From positions 590,162 through 654,161 of the forward strand of contig NZ_WTYI01000001.1 of NCBI RefSeq assembly GCF_009827445.1: a DNA stretch of 64,000 bases. Reading direction: 5' to 3'. Numbering within the stretch: the first letter of the stretch is position 1; each line of letters begins with the position of its first letter. Position numbers and translations under genes: made by a program. The notes under the pieces are model-generated. The model did not search any database. It saw nothing but the letters and a program-made list of their open reading frames with translations, and was not told where the DNA came from. Of this stretch, positions 8,920-18,437 are shown in pieces. This stretch comes from Qipengyuania aquimaris (GTDB taxonomy: Bacteria > Pseudomonadota > Alphaproteobacteria > Sphingomonadales > Sphingomonadaceae).

Positions 8920-8948
8920 TTGACAGGAATCGGACCGCCGCCTAGATG
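8920..8948 (+). promoter_or_regulatory. Promoter of tRNA-Asp
   Basis: TTGACA at 8920-8925, a 17-base spacer and TAGATG at 8943-8948. The -35 hexamer is a perfect sigma-70 consensus. Transcription should start about 25 bases before the tRNA. Confidence 0.65.
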
Positions 8949-8980
8949 CGCGGCTCCCAAGAGGCACAGCGCCTAGATGC

Positions 8981-9057
8981 GCGGGTGTAGCTCAGTTGGT
9001 TAGAGTATCGGCCTGTCACGCCGAGGGTCGCGGGTTCGAGTCCCGTCACTCGCGCCA
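8981..9057 (+). tRNA. tRNA-Asp (anticodon GTC)
   Basis: A 77-base cloverleaf. Acceptor GCGGGTG pairs with CACTCGC, the anticodon loop is CTGTCAC (GTC), the T-loop is TTCGAGT, and the discriminator G is followed by encoded CCA at 9055-9057. Confidence 0.97.
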
Positions 9058-9089
9058 CTTGGGACATTCTTCGAATGACGGATGCGAGA

Positions 9090-9112
9090 GCGGGGCTTCG
9101 GCCCCGCTTTTT
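9090..9112 (+). terminator. Rho-independent terminator after tRNA-Asp
   Basis: GCGGGGC, a TTCG tetraloop, GCCCCGC and five T residues: a very stable hairpin with a T-tract, 33 bases after the tRNA. Confidence 0.85.
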
Positions 9113-9122
9113 CGTTTGGGCG

Positions 9123-10574
9123 TTATTGCGCGGCTGCGCTTTCGCGAAGGCGGCGCAGGTTCTCCTCGTGCCCGCGTTTATCGATCTTGTAACGCGTGAC
9201 GAAGAACAGCGCGCTCAAATATAGCACGAGCAACGACGGTGCGTAGAATGCGCCCAATTTCCATATCGTGTCCGTATCAACCGTTCCGGGATCCGCGCCT
9301 TCGGGGAAACCGATGCCCGACAGGATGAGGCCGGCGGCCAGCACGCCCAGGCCTTGCGTTGTTTTCCGCGTGAAGGTCATAGCGGCGTAGTAGACGCCTT
9401 CGGACCGGCGCCCAGTCTTCACCTGGTTCGCTTCGACCAGATCAGCGATCATGGAGAATGAAACTGCCTGGACCGCGATGATGAGCGCGAGGTCGATGAC
9501 ATTGACGCCGAGGACGATCGGGAACAGCAGCGGGTCCCCGTTTTCGGGCATAATTCCCACCAGCCGCAGCAAAACAGGCGCGGGCTGGATCGTGAAAGCG
9601 AGCAGGCCGAGAACAATGACCGCTGGCTTCTTGCCAATCTTGCGCGTGGCCCAGGGTGCCAGCAGGAAGCCGAACAGGGCCGACAGGACCACTGTGCAGG
9701 TCCAGAGGAAGATCTGGTACGACGAAAATTCCCAGAAATAGGTCAGCAGCAGGTAATTCAGCGAAGCTGCAAGCCCGGTCGCGATGGCGAAAAGCACGGT
9801 CGCGAAGAACAGCGCAATGAAGCTCTTCTCGCTCAGCGTCTCGATCATTTCGCGAAAGATCCTGCCGACGCTGTATCTCTCGGACCGGGTCACGGGGCGA
9901 TGCAGGTGAGAAATGCGGCTATGCGTGCCGACCGCCGAAATCATGACGAAGATGAAGATTAGCGCGCTGCCGATCATGCCGTAGGTGGCGTAGGCATCCC
10001 GATCGAGGAGCCCTTGTGGGCCTGTCAGCAGCGCACCGAACATGATCACGCTCATCAGGGCGCCGAAGGTCCAGCCGAAGAACAGGCGATAGGATTGCAG
10101 GCTGGTCCGCTCTTCGTAATCGGTCGTCAGTTCGGGGATCAGCGCCGAACTGGGCGTTTCGTAAAAGGTGATGAAGGTGCGGATCAGGATCGCGAGGCTG
10201 GTCAAATAAAGGAACAGCGAGGTCTGGCCCATTTCGGGCGGATTCCACAGCAGGAAATAGCTCAGCGCCACCGGGATGGCCGCCGCATACATGAAGGGAT
10301 GTCGGCGGCCCCAGCGCGATTGTAGATTGTCGGACCAGTAGCCGACCAGCGGATCGGACACCGCGTCGAACACCAGCGCTATCAGTATGGCGAGGCCGAC
10401 CAGTGAAGGCTCCAGCCCGATGACGGTGCCGTAGAAAATCAGCAGGAAATAGTCGAAGCCGTTGTTCTTGATCCCGAAGGCGGCCGCCCCCGATCCGTGC
10501 GCCAGCTTCAGCCAAACAGGCATCTTCTCGCTCGCGTCGACGGACGCTGCCGTCGCCATTGTCTCATGCGTCAA
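9123..10574 (-). CDS. MFS transporter, GPH (MelB-like sugar:cation symporter) type
   Basis: A 483-residue integral membrane protein with about 12 predicted helices. The N-terminal half reads FDAVSDPLVGYWSDNLQSRW followed by GRRHPF, the signature of the glycoside-pentoside-hexuronide:cation symporter family, placing the Asp residues of the MelB cation site in helix 2. It probably imports a sugar or related solute with Na+ or H+; the substrate cannot be read from the sequence. The start is TTG 10574, chosen because GGGAGGAG sits eight to nine bases before it, whereas the internal ATG at 10559 has no nearby site. It is a monocistronic minus-strand gene separated by ~45 bases from DUF2842. Confidence 0.85.
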   Translation of the reverse strand: MTHETMATAASVDASEKMPVWLKLAHGSGAAAFGIKNNGFDYFLLIFYGTVIGLEPSLVGLAILIALVFDAVSDPLVGYWSDNLQSRWGRRHPFMYAAAIPVALSYFLLWNPPEMGQTSLFLYLTSLAILIRTFITFYETPSSALIPELTTDYEERTSLQSYRLFFGWTFGALMSVIMFGALLTGPQGLLDRDAYATYGMIGSALIFIFVMISAVGTHSRISHLHRPVTRSERYSVGRIFREMIETLSEKSFIALFFATVLFAIATGLAASLNYLLLTYFWEFSSYQIFLWTCTVVLSALFGFLLAPWATRKIGKKPAVIVLGLLAFTIQPAPVLLRLVGIMPENGDPLLFPIVLGVNVIDLALIIAVQAVSFSMIADLVEANQVKTGRRSEGVYYAAMTFTRKTTQGLGVLAAGLILSGIGFPEGADPGTVDTDTIWKLGAFYAPSLLVLYLSALFFVTRYKIDKRGHEENLRRLRESAAAQ

Positions 10575-10621
10575 GGGGCTCTCCTCCCGTTACGGGGAGG
10601 GTAGGGCACTTGGGCGGGAGG

Positions 10622-10855
10622 TCAATCTTTCTCGGGCGGGGCGGACCAGTGACCTGTTTCCATCCAGGTCAGGAAACGACGCAAGGGGGCGAGCCAGATC
10701 AGGCCGAGGAAAAGATAGATCACGGTCTGCACCAGCGCGTTCCAATCGCCGATCAGGCCGGGAAGGTAGCGGGCGATCAGGATGCCGTAGACGAGCAGGG
10801 CAGCCAGAAGTCCGAGGAGTCCGACGGGAATGCGCCAGGTGGGTTCGTCTCTCAT
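10622..10855 (-). CDS. DUF2842 small membrane protein
   Basis: A 77-residue protein with two membrane helices (about residues 10-30 and 38-55) and the tail FLTWMETGHW, which matches the DUF2842 family of alphaproteobacterial small inner-membrane proteins. The function is unknown. ATG 10855 overlaps the stop of the 5-formyl-THF cyclo-ligase gene by four bases, so the two are co-translated. Confidence 0.8.
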   Translation of the reverse strand: MRDEPTWRIPVGLLGLLAALLVYGILIARYLPGLIGDWNALVQTVIYLFLGLIWLAPLRRFLTWMETGHWSAPPEKD

Positions 10856-11424
10856 GCGAATGGTCCGTAAAAGCGTGTGGTCGTTACGATGGCGTCGAGG
10901 CGTGCATCGTGATCCTCGGTGGGCAGGCTGTCTACGCGCTGGCAGTCCCAGGCGAGCCCGATGGTGCGGGTATCCGGATGCGCGGATAGCCAGCGGTCGT
11001 AGTGGCCCCCACCCTGACCGAGCCTCTCACCGCTATCGGTAAAGCCGATGAGCGGCACGAACAGCACGTCCGGTTCCAAGGTGGGCGCGTCGGCGTATGG
11101 CTGGAGCAGGCCGAATGGTCCGACCTCCAGGTCTTCTTCGTCGAACGGATCGGAGTGGCGGGCAAATTCCATCGGTGCATTGCGGCTAGCGAAGCGCGGG
11201 AGGGCGATTTCGTGGCCCCTGTCGAGGAAGAACTTGGCATAGGATGCCGCGGGTGCCTCGAACGGGTTTGCCCGGTACAGTCCGATCCTGGCTCCTTGCG
11301 GGACCAGGTCCAGAAGCGGCGCGGGCGGACGATGAAAGACAAGCGCGCGCATACTGTCCGGCAGCGCCGCCACCTGGTCGCGGCGCGCGGTGCGCAATTG
11401 CTTGCGAAGTTCGTCCTTGGTCAA
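10852..11424 (-). CDS. fthC: 5-formyltetrahydrofolate cyclo-ligase
   Basis: A 190-residue enzyme that converts 5-formyl-THF to 5,10-methenyl-THF using ATP, recycling a folate that inhibits other enzymes. The family signature GERLGQGGGHYDRWL is intact, with the phosphate-binding glycine run. The N-terminal KDELRKQLRTARRDQVAAL helix is also typical. It lies downstream of 6S RNA and zapA on the same strand, the gene order widely conserved in proteobacteria (zapA, ssrS, ygfA), and overlaps the DUF2842 gene. Confidence 0.95.
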   Translation of the reverse strand: MTKDELRKQLRTARRDQVAALPDSMRALVFHRPPAPLLDLVPQGARIGLYRANPFEAPAASYAKFFLDRGHEIALPRFASRNAPMEFARHSDPFDEEDLEVGPFGLLQPYADAPTLEPDVLFVPLIGFTDSGERLGQGGGHYDRWLSAHPDTRTIGLAWDCQRVDSLPTEDHDARLDAIVTTTRFYGPFA

Positions 11425-11504
11425 ATACCCACCTGCTTATCTCGATGAGGCCGTAAGCGCCCGGCCGCGCTCAAGCAGCGAAGCGGTAGCGCGACAAATC
11501 AGGT

Positions 11505-11673
11505 GACGGGACCGCCATGGGTCGTTGCCGGAAAATCCTCTGACGCCTTCACGTCAGGTGGGCGCCATATATCCAGATCGCCAGGACAAACCCGCCAATC
11601 CGGTAGGGACGGCTCCCTTGGATTGCTTATAGCCTCAGGGATGTTCATGCGGCTCGTGCCGGGCAGCCCCGTC
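11505..11673 (-). ncRNA. ssrS: 6S RNA
   Basis: The ~260-base space between zapA and fthC has no gene but can form the expected 6S structure on the minus strand. A 12-pair closing stem joins GACGGGGCTGCC (11673-11662) to GGCGGTCCCGTC (11516-11505). Inside are CCCTGAGG near the 5' side, AAGGGAGCC, a GCGCCCACCTGACG block, and a small hairpin TGACG-TGAAGG-CGTCA, the arrangement I recall from alphaproteobacterial 6S RNAs. 6S RNA binds the housekeeping RNA polymerase holoenzyme by mimicking an open promoter. Its position between zapA and fthC is the conserved one. The ends are set by the closing stem and may be off by a few bases. Confidence 0.85.
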
Positions 11674-11682
11674 GCCGCCTAT

Positions 11683-12024
11683 TTAGGAGGCCGCAGGTCC
11701 ACCCTCAAGGGCCGATGCAGCGTTTTCGAATGCGGTGGCCAGGCGTTCGAGCCGCGCGGCAATGGCATCGCCCTGTCCGGCATCGGTATTCGCCGCAGCA
11801 GGCGCAGCTTCCACGGGTGCTTTCTTGCCTGCCTCGTCCACTTCGTCGGCCAGCATCAGTGCAGCGAACAGGAGATTCTTCGCCTCGTTCGCGGTGAGGT
11901 TGCCGCCCATGGCCTTGAGCTTGGCATCGACCATGCCGGCGAGATGTTCGACATGCTGTTCCTGACCGTCTGCGCAGGAGACGGTATAGGAGCGTTCGCC
12001 GACGGTCAGCTTGACGTCGCTCAT
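11683..12024 (-). CDS. zapA: Cell division protein ZapA
   Basis: A 113-residue FtsZ-ring bundling protein. The N-terminal ~60 residues carry the ZapA pattern VKLTVGERSYTVSCADGQEQ, then HLAGMVDAKL and ANEAKNLLFAALMLADE, followed by an Ala-rich linker and a C-terminal coiled coil (IAARLERLATAFENAASAL). It acts in the cytoplasm at midcell. Its start overlaps the stop of the preceding small coiled-coil gene, and 6S RNA follows. Confidence 0.9.
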   Translation of the reverse strand: MSDVKLTVGERSYTVSCADGQEQHVEHLAGMVDAKLKAMGGNLTANEAKNLLFAALMLADEVDEAGKKAPVEAAPAAANTDAGQGDAIAARLERLATAFENAASALEGGPAAS

Positions 12025-12212
12025 CGCTCCATCTCCGCGATCAGCGTGTCGAGTTCGGCAAGGCTGGCGCTCACCTGGTTGCGCAGCGCGTCGTGCTTCG
12101 CGGCGAGATCGCCGGATTGCCCCGCACTCCCTGCAAGAGCGGCCTGCGTCTCGATTCGCGCGAGCGCTTTTTCAATCCTGTCGATGGCAGATAAGATGCG
12201 CGCTTCGCTCAT
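12021..12212 (-). CDS. Small coiled-coil protein, ZauP-like partner of ZapA
   Basis: A 63-residue protein starting MSEARILSAIDRIEKALARI. Heptad-spaced Ile/Leu/Ala run through nearly the whole length, so it should be one long coiled coil. The open frame extends to 12395 but those upstream residues are Arg-rich and unlike a protein; ATG 12212 fits the family, although its Shine-Dalgarno is weak. It overlaps zapA by four bases. In Caulobacter, ZauP is a small coiled-coil protein encoded with zapA that helps ZapA focus the Z-ring; the position and shape here match, while the sequence identity is not tested. Confidence 0.7.
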   Translation of the reverse strand: MSEARILSAIDRIEKALARIETQAALAGSAGQSGDLAAKHDALRNQVSASLAELDTLIAEMER

Positions 12213-12388
12213 GGCGGGAAGAAATACCAAGATTGGCGTTGCAGCGCAAAGGTTTGCACCGTGCTGTTGATAAATCGCTCCAAAACCGGGTGTCCGTGCA
12301 TCTCTGGCGCACCGAGGTTGACCTCGCGCGCGGCGTTCGCGAAGGGTGCGCGCGCGTCGAATCGACCCCTCTCGCGGAGATACAAAGC

Positions 12389-14368
12389 ATGACAATCGAC
12401 ACTGCCCGCATGGTCCAGATGGCCAACGCCATCAGGGCTCTTTCGATGGATGCGGTGCAGGCGGCGAATTCGGGGCACCCCGGCATGCCGATGGGCATGG
12501 CCGATGCCGCGGCCGTGCTATGGTCGGAATACCTCCGCCACGATCCCAAGGCACCTGACTGGGCAGACCGCGACCGTTTCGTGCTGTCGGCAGGTCACGG
12601 GTCGATGCTGATCTACTCGCTGCTCCACCTTGCCGGGTACGAACAGCCCACGATCGAAGACATCCGCAACTTCCGCCAGATCGGCAGCCCCTGCGCAGGA
12701 CATCCGGAAAACTTCCTGCTGCCAGGCGTGGAATGCACCACCGGTCCGCTGGGCCAGGGCCTGGCGATGGCAGTCGGCATGGCCATTGCCGAGCGTCATC
12801 TCAACTCTGCCTTCGGCAACGCCCTGGTCGATCACAAAACCTGGGTGATCGCGGGCGACGGCTGCCTTATGGAAGGCATCAACCACGAAGCGATCGGTAT
12901 CGCCGGCCATCTCAAGCTGGGCCGGATGAACGTGCTGTGGGACGACAACAATATCACCATCGACGGTTCGACCGACCTTTCGACCAGCGAAGACATCAAG
13001 GCCCGCTACGAAGCGACCGGCTGGCACGTCACCACCTGTAATGGCCACGATTTCGACGACATCCGCCGCGCGCTGGACGAAGCGCAGGCCGACGAACGCC
13101 CCTCGCTGATCGCCTGCAAGACGGTCATCGGCAAGGGTGCTCCGACCAAGCAAGGCACCAGCGCAACGCATGGTGCGCCGCTTGGTGACGAAGAGATCGC
13201 AGCTGCGCGTGAGGTGCTGGGCTGGGATGCCAAGCCCTTTGAAATTCCCGAGCAGGTCTATGCCGACTGGCGCGCAAAAAACGCGGACCATGCCAAGGCC
13301 CGCGACGAATGGCAGGATCGCCTCAACGCGAGCGGCCAGCGCAAGGAATTCGAACGCCGCATGGCGGGCGACCTGCCCGAAAGCTTCAGCCTCGATAATT
13401 ACATCCAGAAGCTGATGGCCGAACCGCAGAAGGTTGCCACCCGCAAGGCCAGCGAAATGGCTCTGGCGCAGATCAACGGCAAGCTTACCGAAACCATCGG
13501 CGGCAGCGCCGACCTCACCGGTTCGAACAACACCAAGGCTGGCGGGATCGGCCCGCTCACGGCCGACGATTACTCGGGCCGTTACATCTATTACGGCATC
13601 CGCGAATTCGGCATGGCCGCCGCGATGAATGGCATGGCGCTGCATGGCGGCGTGATCCCCTACGGCGGCACCTTCCTCGTCTTCACCGATTATTGCCGCG
13701 CTGCGATCCGCCTGTCGGCCCTGCAGCAGACCCGGGCGATCTATGTCATGACCCATGACAGCATCGGCCTTGGCGAAGACGGCCCGACGCACCAGCCGAT
13801 CGAGCACGTGCAGAGCCTGCGCATGATCCCGAACCTGCTCGTCATGCGTCCGGCGGACGTCGTCGAAACGGCGGAGTGCTGGGAAATCGCGCTGCGCGAA
13901 AAGGACCGCCCGACGGTCCTGGCACTGACGCGCCAGGGCCTGCCACAGCTGCGCAATGCACCCGATGAAACGGACATGTGTTCGAAGGGCGCTTACCGCC
14001 TCAAGAAATCGAGCAACGCCCACAAGGTCACGCTGGTGGCCAGCGGTTCGGAAGTGCACGTCGCTCTCGAATGCGCAGAGCGGCTCGAGAAGGAAGGCAT
14101 CGGCGCCAGCGTGGTTTCGATGGTCTGCACCCAGCTCTTCGACGAACAGTCCGCAGACTATCGCGCCGACATGATCCCGGCGAACACACTGCGCGTGAGC
14201 GTCGAGGCGGGTACCACCTTCGGCTGGGAACGCTACACCGGGACGGATGGTCTCAACATCGGCATTGACCGCTTCGGCGCATCGGCACCGGCCGGCGATC
14301 TCTTCAAGAAATTCGGTCTCACGGCGGACGATATCGTTCCGCAAATCATGAACAAATTGCCTAATTAA
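12389..14368 (+). CDS. tkt: Transketolase
   Basis: A 659-residue thiamine-diphosphate enzyme that moves two-carbon ketol units in the pentose phosphate pathway. The start is ATG 12389, with GGAG nine bases upstream; upstream frame to 12011 is antisense to zapA and its partner. Family features: ANSGHPGMPMGMADAA, the ThDP motif starting GDGCLMEGINHEA and ending near DDNNITIDG, and in the second domain REFGMAAAMNGMALHGG and DSIGLGEDGPTHQPIEH. It leads a run of central carbon genes, tkt-gap-pgk, with gaps of 27 and 8 bases, so these are likely one operon. Confidence 0.96.
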   Translation: MTIDTARMVQMANAIRALSMDAVQAANSGHPGMPMGMADAAAVLWSEYLRHDPKAPDWADRDRFVLSAGHGSMLIYSLLHLAGYEQPTIEDIRNFRQIGSPCAGHPENFLLPGVECTTGPLGQGLAMAVGMAIAERHLNSAFGNALVDHKTWVIAGDGCLMEGINHEAIGIAGHLKLGRMNVLWDDNNITIDGSTDLSTSEDIKARYEATGWHVTTCNGHDFDDIRRALDEAQADERPSLIACKTVIGKGAPTKQGTSATHGAPLGDEEIAAAREVLGWDAKPFEIPEQVYADWRAKNADHAKARDEWQDRLNASGQRKEFERRMAGDLPESFSLDNYIQKLMAEPQKVATRKASEMALAQINGKLTETIGGSADLTGSNNTKAGGIGPLTADDYSGRYIYYGIREFGMAAAMNGMALHGGVIPYGGTFLVFTDYCRAAIRLSALQQTRAIYVMTHDSIGLGEDGPTHQPIEHVQSLRMIPNLLVMRPADVVETAECWEIALREKDRPTVLALTRQGLPQLRNAPDETDMCSKGAYRLKKSSNAHKVTLVASGSEVHVALECAERLEKEGIGASVVSMVCTQLFDEQSADYRADMIPANTLRVSVEAGTTFGWERYTGTDGLNIGIDRFGASAPAGDLFKKFGLTADDIVPQIMNKLPN

Positions 14369-14395
14369 AACAAGGTTTAAGCAGGAGCTTCTCGC

Positions 14396-15403
14396 ATGGC
14401 TACCAAGGTTGCAATCAACGGTTTCGGACGCATCGGTCGCCTGGTGGCGCGCGCTATCCTGGAGCGTGACGATCACGATCTCGACCTCGTGTCGATCAAC
14501 GATCTGGCCGACACTAAATCGAATGCCCTGCTGTTCCAGTACGACAGCACGCACGGCCGCTTCCCCGGCACTGTGGAAGTCGGCGACAATGCCATCATCG
14601 TGAACGGCAAGTCGATCGCGGTCACTTCCGAGCGCGAACCCGGCAAGCTGCCGCACGGCGAACAGGGCGTCGACATCGTCCTCGAATGCACCGGCTTCTT
14701 CCAGTCCGACGAAGCATGCCGTCCTCATCTCGACGCAGGTGCCAAGCGCGTCCTGATCTCGGCCCCGGCCAAAGGCGTTTCGGCAACCATCGTCTACGGC
14801 GTGAACCACGATGTGCTGACCGCCGAAGACGTGATCGTCTCGAACGCAAGCTGCACCACCAACTGCCTGTCGCCGATGGCCAAGGTGCTGCACGACACCG
14901 TCGGTATCGAGCGCGGCTTCATGACCACGATCCACAGCTACACCAATGACCAGCGCATGCTCGACCAGATGCATGGCGACATGCGCCGTGCCCGTGGCGG
15001 TGCGCAGAACATGATCCCGACCACCACCGGCGCTGCCCGTGCGGTCGGCCTGGTCCTGCCGGAACTCGCCGGCAAGCTCGACGGCAGCTCGGTCCGTGTG
15101 CCGACCCCCAACGTCAGCCTCGTCGATCTCGTCTTCACGCCGGGCCGCGACACCAGCGCGGATGAACTGAATGCTGCGCTGAAGGCCGCGGCAGAAGGTC
15201 CGATGAAGGGCGTTCTCGACTACACAGACCAGCCGCTCGTCTCGAGCGACTTCAACCACTATCCGGCAAGCTCGACCATCGACAGCCTCGAGACCAGCGT
15301 CATGGAAGGCAAGCTGGCTCGCGTGGTTTCGTGGTATGACAACGAGTGGGGCTTCTCCAACCGCATGATCGACACCGCCGGTGTCATGGCGAAGTTCCTC
15401 TAA
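14396..15403 (+). CDS. gap: Glyceraldehyde-3-phosphate dehydrogenase, type I
   Basis: A 335-residue enzyme that interconverts glyceraldehyde-3-phosphate and 1,3-bisphosphoglycerate. The N-terminal Rossmann motif is [10 protein letters not shown]. The catalytic cysteine is C153 in SNASCTTNC, followed by the substrate-binding HSYTNDQ block and the C-terminal [12 protein letters not shown]. An Asp in SINDLAD at the end of the second strand favours NAD over NADP. GCAGGAG lies before ATG 14396. It is flanked by tkt and pgk. Confidence 0.97.
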   Translation: MATKVAINGFGRIGRLVARAILERDDHDLDLVSINDLADTKSNALLFQYDSTHGRFPGTVEVGDNAIIVNGKSIAVTSEREPGKLPHGEQGVDIVLECTGFFQSDEACRPHLDAGAKRVLISAPAKGVSATIVYGVNHDVLTAEDVIVSNASCTTNCLSPMAKVLHDTVGIERGFMTTIHSYTNDQRMLDQMHGDMRRARGGAQNMIPTTTGAARAVGLVLPELAGKLDGSSVRVPTPNVSLVDLVFTPGRDTSADELNAALKAAAEGPMKGVLDYTDQPLVSSDFNHYPASSTIDSLETSVMEGKLARVVSWYDNEWGFSNRMIDTAGVMAKFL

Positions 15404-15411
15404 GGAACGCG

Positions 15412-16614
15412 ATGATGGCCAGCTTCAGGACCCTCGACGACCTCGGTGATGTTGCAGGCAAGGTCGCGCTCGTGCGCGTCGACCTCAACCTGCCGATGAA
15501 GGACGGTTCGGCCACCGACGTTACGCGCGTCGAGGCGGTCAAGCCGACCATTCTCGAACTGACCGAGAAGGGCGCGAAGGTCCTGCTGCTGACTCATTAC
15601 GGACGTCCGAAGGGACAGCGCCACTCGACCATGTCGACCAGCTTCGTGCAGGGCGACGTGGAAGACGTGTTGGGCAAGGAGATCATGTTCATCCCCGAGG
15701 TGATGGGCCCGGTGGTCGAACAGTCGATCGGCATCCTGCGCAATGGCGATATCGGTCTGCTGGACAATGTCCGCTTCTGGCCCGGTGAAGAAGCCAACGA
15801 CCCCGAATTTGCCAAGGGCATTGCCGCCCACGGCGATTTCTACGTCAACGACGCTTTCTCTGCCGCGCACCGTGCCCATGCTTCGACCGAGGGGCTGGCG
15901 CATCATCTTCCGGCTTATGCGGGACGCGCGATGGAGGCCGAGCTCAAGGCCCTCGACGCAGCGCTCGGTAACCCGGAAACGCCGGTCGCAGCCGTGGTGG
16001 GCGGGGCCAAGGTCTCGACCAAGCTCGACGTGCTCGAAAATCTGGTGGGCCGCGTGCAGCACCTGATCATCGGCGGCGGCATGGCCAATACTTTCCTCGC
16101 CGCGCGCGGTGTGGATGTCGGCAAGTCGCTTTGCGAACACGACCTGACCGCCACTGCAAACAAGATCATGGACACGGCCGATCACGCCGGTTGCACCGTG
16201 CACCTGCCCTACGATGTTGTGGTGGCGAAGGAATTCGCGGCGAACCCCGCATCGCTGCGGACCTGCAACGTGCACGAGGTCGGCCCGGACGAGATGATCC
16301 TTGATGTCGGCCCGCAGGCTGTCGAAGCGCTGGGCGACGTGCTCAAGACGTGCCGCACGCTGGTGTGGAACGGCCCGCTCGGGGCCTTCGAGACGGAGCC
16401 TTTCGATGCAGCGACCGTCGCGCTCGCGCGCACTGCGGCTGCACTGACGCAGGACGGTTCGCTGACCTCGGTCGCAGGCGGGGGCGACACCGTCGCCGCG
16501 CTTGCCCATGCAGGGGTGAAGGACGATTTCACCTTCGTTTCGACCGCAGGCGGCGCCTTCCTCGAATGGATGGAAGGCAAGGACCTTCCCGGCGTCGCTG
16601 CGCTGACTGCCTAG
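15412..16614 (+). CDS. pgk: Phosphoglycerate kinase
   Basis: A 400-residue two-domain kinase that transfers phosphate between 1,3-bisphosphoglycerate and ADP. Visible motifs: VRVDLNLPM (substrate-binding Arg and Asp), HYGRPKG, the hinge region and [11 protein letters not shown] in the C-terminal nucleotide domain, then GPLGAFE and [10 protein letters not shown] (nucleotide phosphate loop). Two adjacent ATGs (15412 and 15415) both suit the AAGGA site; the longer is given. It ends four bases into the convergent flavodoxin-like gene. Confidence 0.96.
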   Translation: MMASFRTLDDLGDVAGKVALVRVDLNLPMKDGSATDVTRVEAVKPTILELTEKGAKVLLLTHYGRPKGQRHSTMSTSFVQGDVEDVLGKEIMFIPEVMGPVVEQSIGILRNGDIGLLDNVRFWPGEEANDPEFAKGIAAHGDFYVNDAFSAAHRAHASTEGLAHHLPAYAGRAMEAELKALDAALGNPETPVAAVVGGAKVSTKLDVLENLVGRVQHLIIGGGMANTFLAARGVDVGKSLCEHDLTATANKIMDTADHAGCTVHLPYDVVVAKEFAANPASLRTCNVHEVGPDEMILDVGPQAVEALGDVLKTCRTLVWNGPLGAFETEPFDAATVALARTAAALTQDGSLTSVAGGGDTVAALAHAGVKDDFTFVSTAGGAFLEWMEGKDLPGVAALTA

Positions 16615-17369
16615 CGGTATTCGGGGTTCGGCGCGTCGAAGCGGCGGCCCTCGTTCCACAGATCGACCGAGTTGCCGTGGCATGGGATGCCGCCGGCGTC
16701 CTTCAGCATGCGCGCCATGTGCATCAGGTTCCAGGTCATGAAGGTCGTGTTGCGCTTGGTGAAATCGTTGTCGAAACCGACATAGCCCGACCCGTCTTCC
16801 TTCGCGTCGCCATAGCTCGGGCCGGGCCCTGCCTCGCCGATCCATCCCGCATCGGCTTGCGGCGGGATGGTGTAGCCGACGTGCTGCAATGAATAGAGCA
16901 CGCCCATGCCGACGTGCTTGATGCCATCTTCGTTGCCCGTGACGATGCAGCCCCCGACCTTGCCGTAGAAGATATACTGACCCCGATCGTTGCGCTGGCC
17001 GGAGTGGGCATAAAGCCTTTCGATGAGGCGCTGGCAGACGGATGATTTCTCGCCCAGCCAGATCGGCGTGCCGATCACCAGAATATCGGCGGCCTCGACC
17101 TTCTCCCAGATTGCCGGCCAGTCGTCACTCGGTGCGCCATGATCCGTCATGTCGGGATAGACGCCAGGCGCGATGTCATGATCGACCAGTCTTACCTGCT
17201 CGAGCGAGACGTCGTTTCGCACCAGGATCGTCTCGACCACGCCAAGCAGCTTGTCCGTGTGCGAGCCGTCGGGCGATCGCTTCAACGTGCAGTTGATCGT
17301 CAGCGCCTTGAGGTCGGAAAAGTCCGTCTTGTTCTCGGCGCAAAGGCGCTCTTGGGTATCGTCCAGCAT
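16611..17369 (-). CDS. Flavodoxin-family NAD(P)H-dependent FMN oxidoreductase
   Basis: A 252-residue protein with a flavodoxin-like fold of the NADPH-dependent FMN reductase type. A beta strand [17 protein letters not shown] leads into the phosphate-binding loop, and [17 protein letters not shown] is the second FMN contact. The substrate is unknown; relatives reduce quinones or azo compounds. ATG 17369 is chosen because AAGGAG lies six bases upstream; the open frame runs on to 18386 only as a shadow of the aldolase gene. It is convergent with pgk and divergent from the aldolase, so it is expressed separately. Confidence 0.85.
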   Translation of the reverse strand: MLDDTQERLCAENKTDFSDLKALTINCTLKRSPDGSHTDKLLGVVETILVRNDVSLEQVRLVDHDIAPGVYPDMTDHGAPSDDWPAIWEKVEAADILVIGTPIWLGEKSSVCQRLIERLYAHSGQRNDRGQYIFYGKVGGCIVTGNEDGIKHVGMGVLYSLQHVGYTIPPQADAGWIGEAGPGPSYGDAKEDGSGYVGFDNDFTKRNTTFMTWNLMHMARMLKDAGGIPCHGNSVDLWNEGRRFDAPNPEYR

Positions 17370-17489
17370 TGTCTCTCCTTTGCCACTATTACGAACGAGG
17401 GCGGGTAAAGTTACCGGCAGGGCGTTGCGGCAGGGCGAAGCCCTTTGTATGGGCCGCGCATACCTATGCATGCACCAGCGAGGACGGAC

Positions 17490-18383
17490 ATGAATTTCGA
17501 GGAAATGACGGCGAAAATGCGCGACGGACAGGGCTTTATCGCGGCTCTCGACCAGTCGGGCGGTTCCACTCCCAAGGCGCTTCGGGCCTATGGCGTGGAA
17601 GACGGCGAGTGGGACGGCGATGACGAGATGTTCGCCAAGATCCACGAAATGCGCTGCCGTATCGTCGATTCCCCGTCCTTCTCGAACGGCAAGGTGATCG
17701 GTGCGATCCTCTTCGAGAAGACCATGGAAGGCTGCAACGCCGAAGGTTCGCCCATTCCCGAATTGCTGAGCCGCCGCGGCGTGGTTCCTTTCCTCAAGGT
17801 CGACAAGGGCATGCATGACGTCGAAAACGGCGCGCAGCTCATGAAGCCGATCCCCGAACTCGAAGCGATGTGCAGGCGCGCGAAGGAACTGGGTGTTTTC
17901 GGCACGAAGATGCGTTCGGTCATCCACGAAGCGAACCGCGAAGGCGTAGCTGCCAACGTCGCGCAGCAGATGGATTACGGCCTGGAAATCCTGTCCTTCG
18001 GCCTCGTCCCGATCCTCGAGCCGGAAGTCAGCCTCGACAGCGCAAGCCGTCCGCAGGCGGAAGCCCTGCTGCTCTCCAACATGCTCGACCAGCTGGAACG
18101 GGTGCCGGAAGGCAAGCAGGTCATGCTCAAACTCACCATCCCGAGCGAGCCGAACCTCTACAAGCCGCTGATCGACCATCCCAAGGTGCTGCGTGTCGTG
18201 GCGCTGTCGGGCGGTTACAGCCGCGAGGACGCCTGCCGCGAACTGGCGAAGAACGACGGCATGATCGCCAGCTTCAGCCGCGCGCTTCTCGAAGTGCTTC
18301 AGGCCAAGATGGACGACCAGCAGTTCGACCAGGCGCTGGGCAATGCGATCGACGAGATCGCCTGCGCCAGCACCGGGGCCTGA
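17490..18383 (+). CDS. fda: Fructose-bisphosphate aldolase, class I
   Basis: A 297-residue Schiff-base aldolase that cleaves fructose-1,6-bisphosphate. ALDQSGGSTPKAL near the start and FLKVDKGM carry conserved catalytic residues, and KLTIPSEP near residue 213 places the lysine that forms the imine. SGGYSREDA is the phosphate-binding loop near the C-terminus. It is the metal-free class I type, whereas many bacteria use class II. The start ATG 17490 is preceded by AGGAC; an in-frame ATG at 17445 would add an unlikely 15-residue extension. Its location beside tkt-gap-pgk matches a glycolytic/gluconeogenic role. Confidence 0.93.
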   Translation: MNFEEMTAKMRDGQGFIAALDQSGGSTPKALRAYGVEDGEWDGDDEMFAKIHEMRCRIVDSPSFSNGKVIGAILFEKTMEGCNAEGSPIPELLSRRGVVPFLKVDKGMHDVENGAQLMKPIPELEAMCRRAKELGVFGTKMRSVIHEANREGVAANVAQQMDYGLEILSFGLVPILEPEVSLDSASRPQAEALLLSNMLDQLERVPEGKQVMLKLTIPSEPNLYKPLIDHPKVLRVVALSGGYSREDACRELAKNDGMIASFSRALLEVLQAKMDDQQFDQALGNAIDEIACASTGA

Positions 18384-18437
18384 CACCTCTTTACGATCTG
18401 CTTGGCCTATCGGTCATGCGGCGATAGAGCGCGTTGC

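Noticed and set aside
12518..15259. A 913-residue open frame on the minus strand
   Set aside because: It is antisense to tkt and gap, both clearly coding on the plus strand, with no family features. High-GC codon bias opens such shadow frames.
18384..18437. A thiamine (TPP) riboswitch before thiE
   Set aside because: The gap is only 54 bases and lacks the CTGAGA box.
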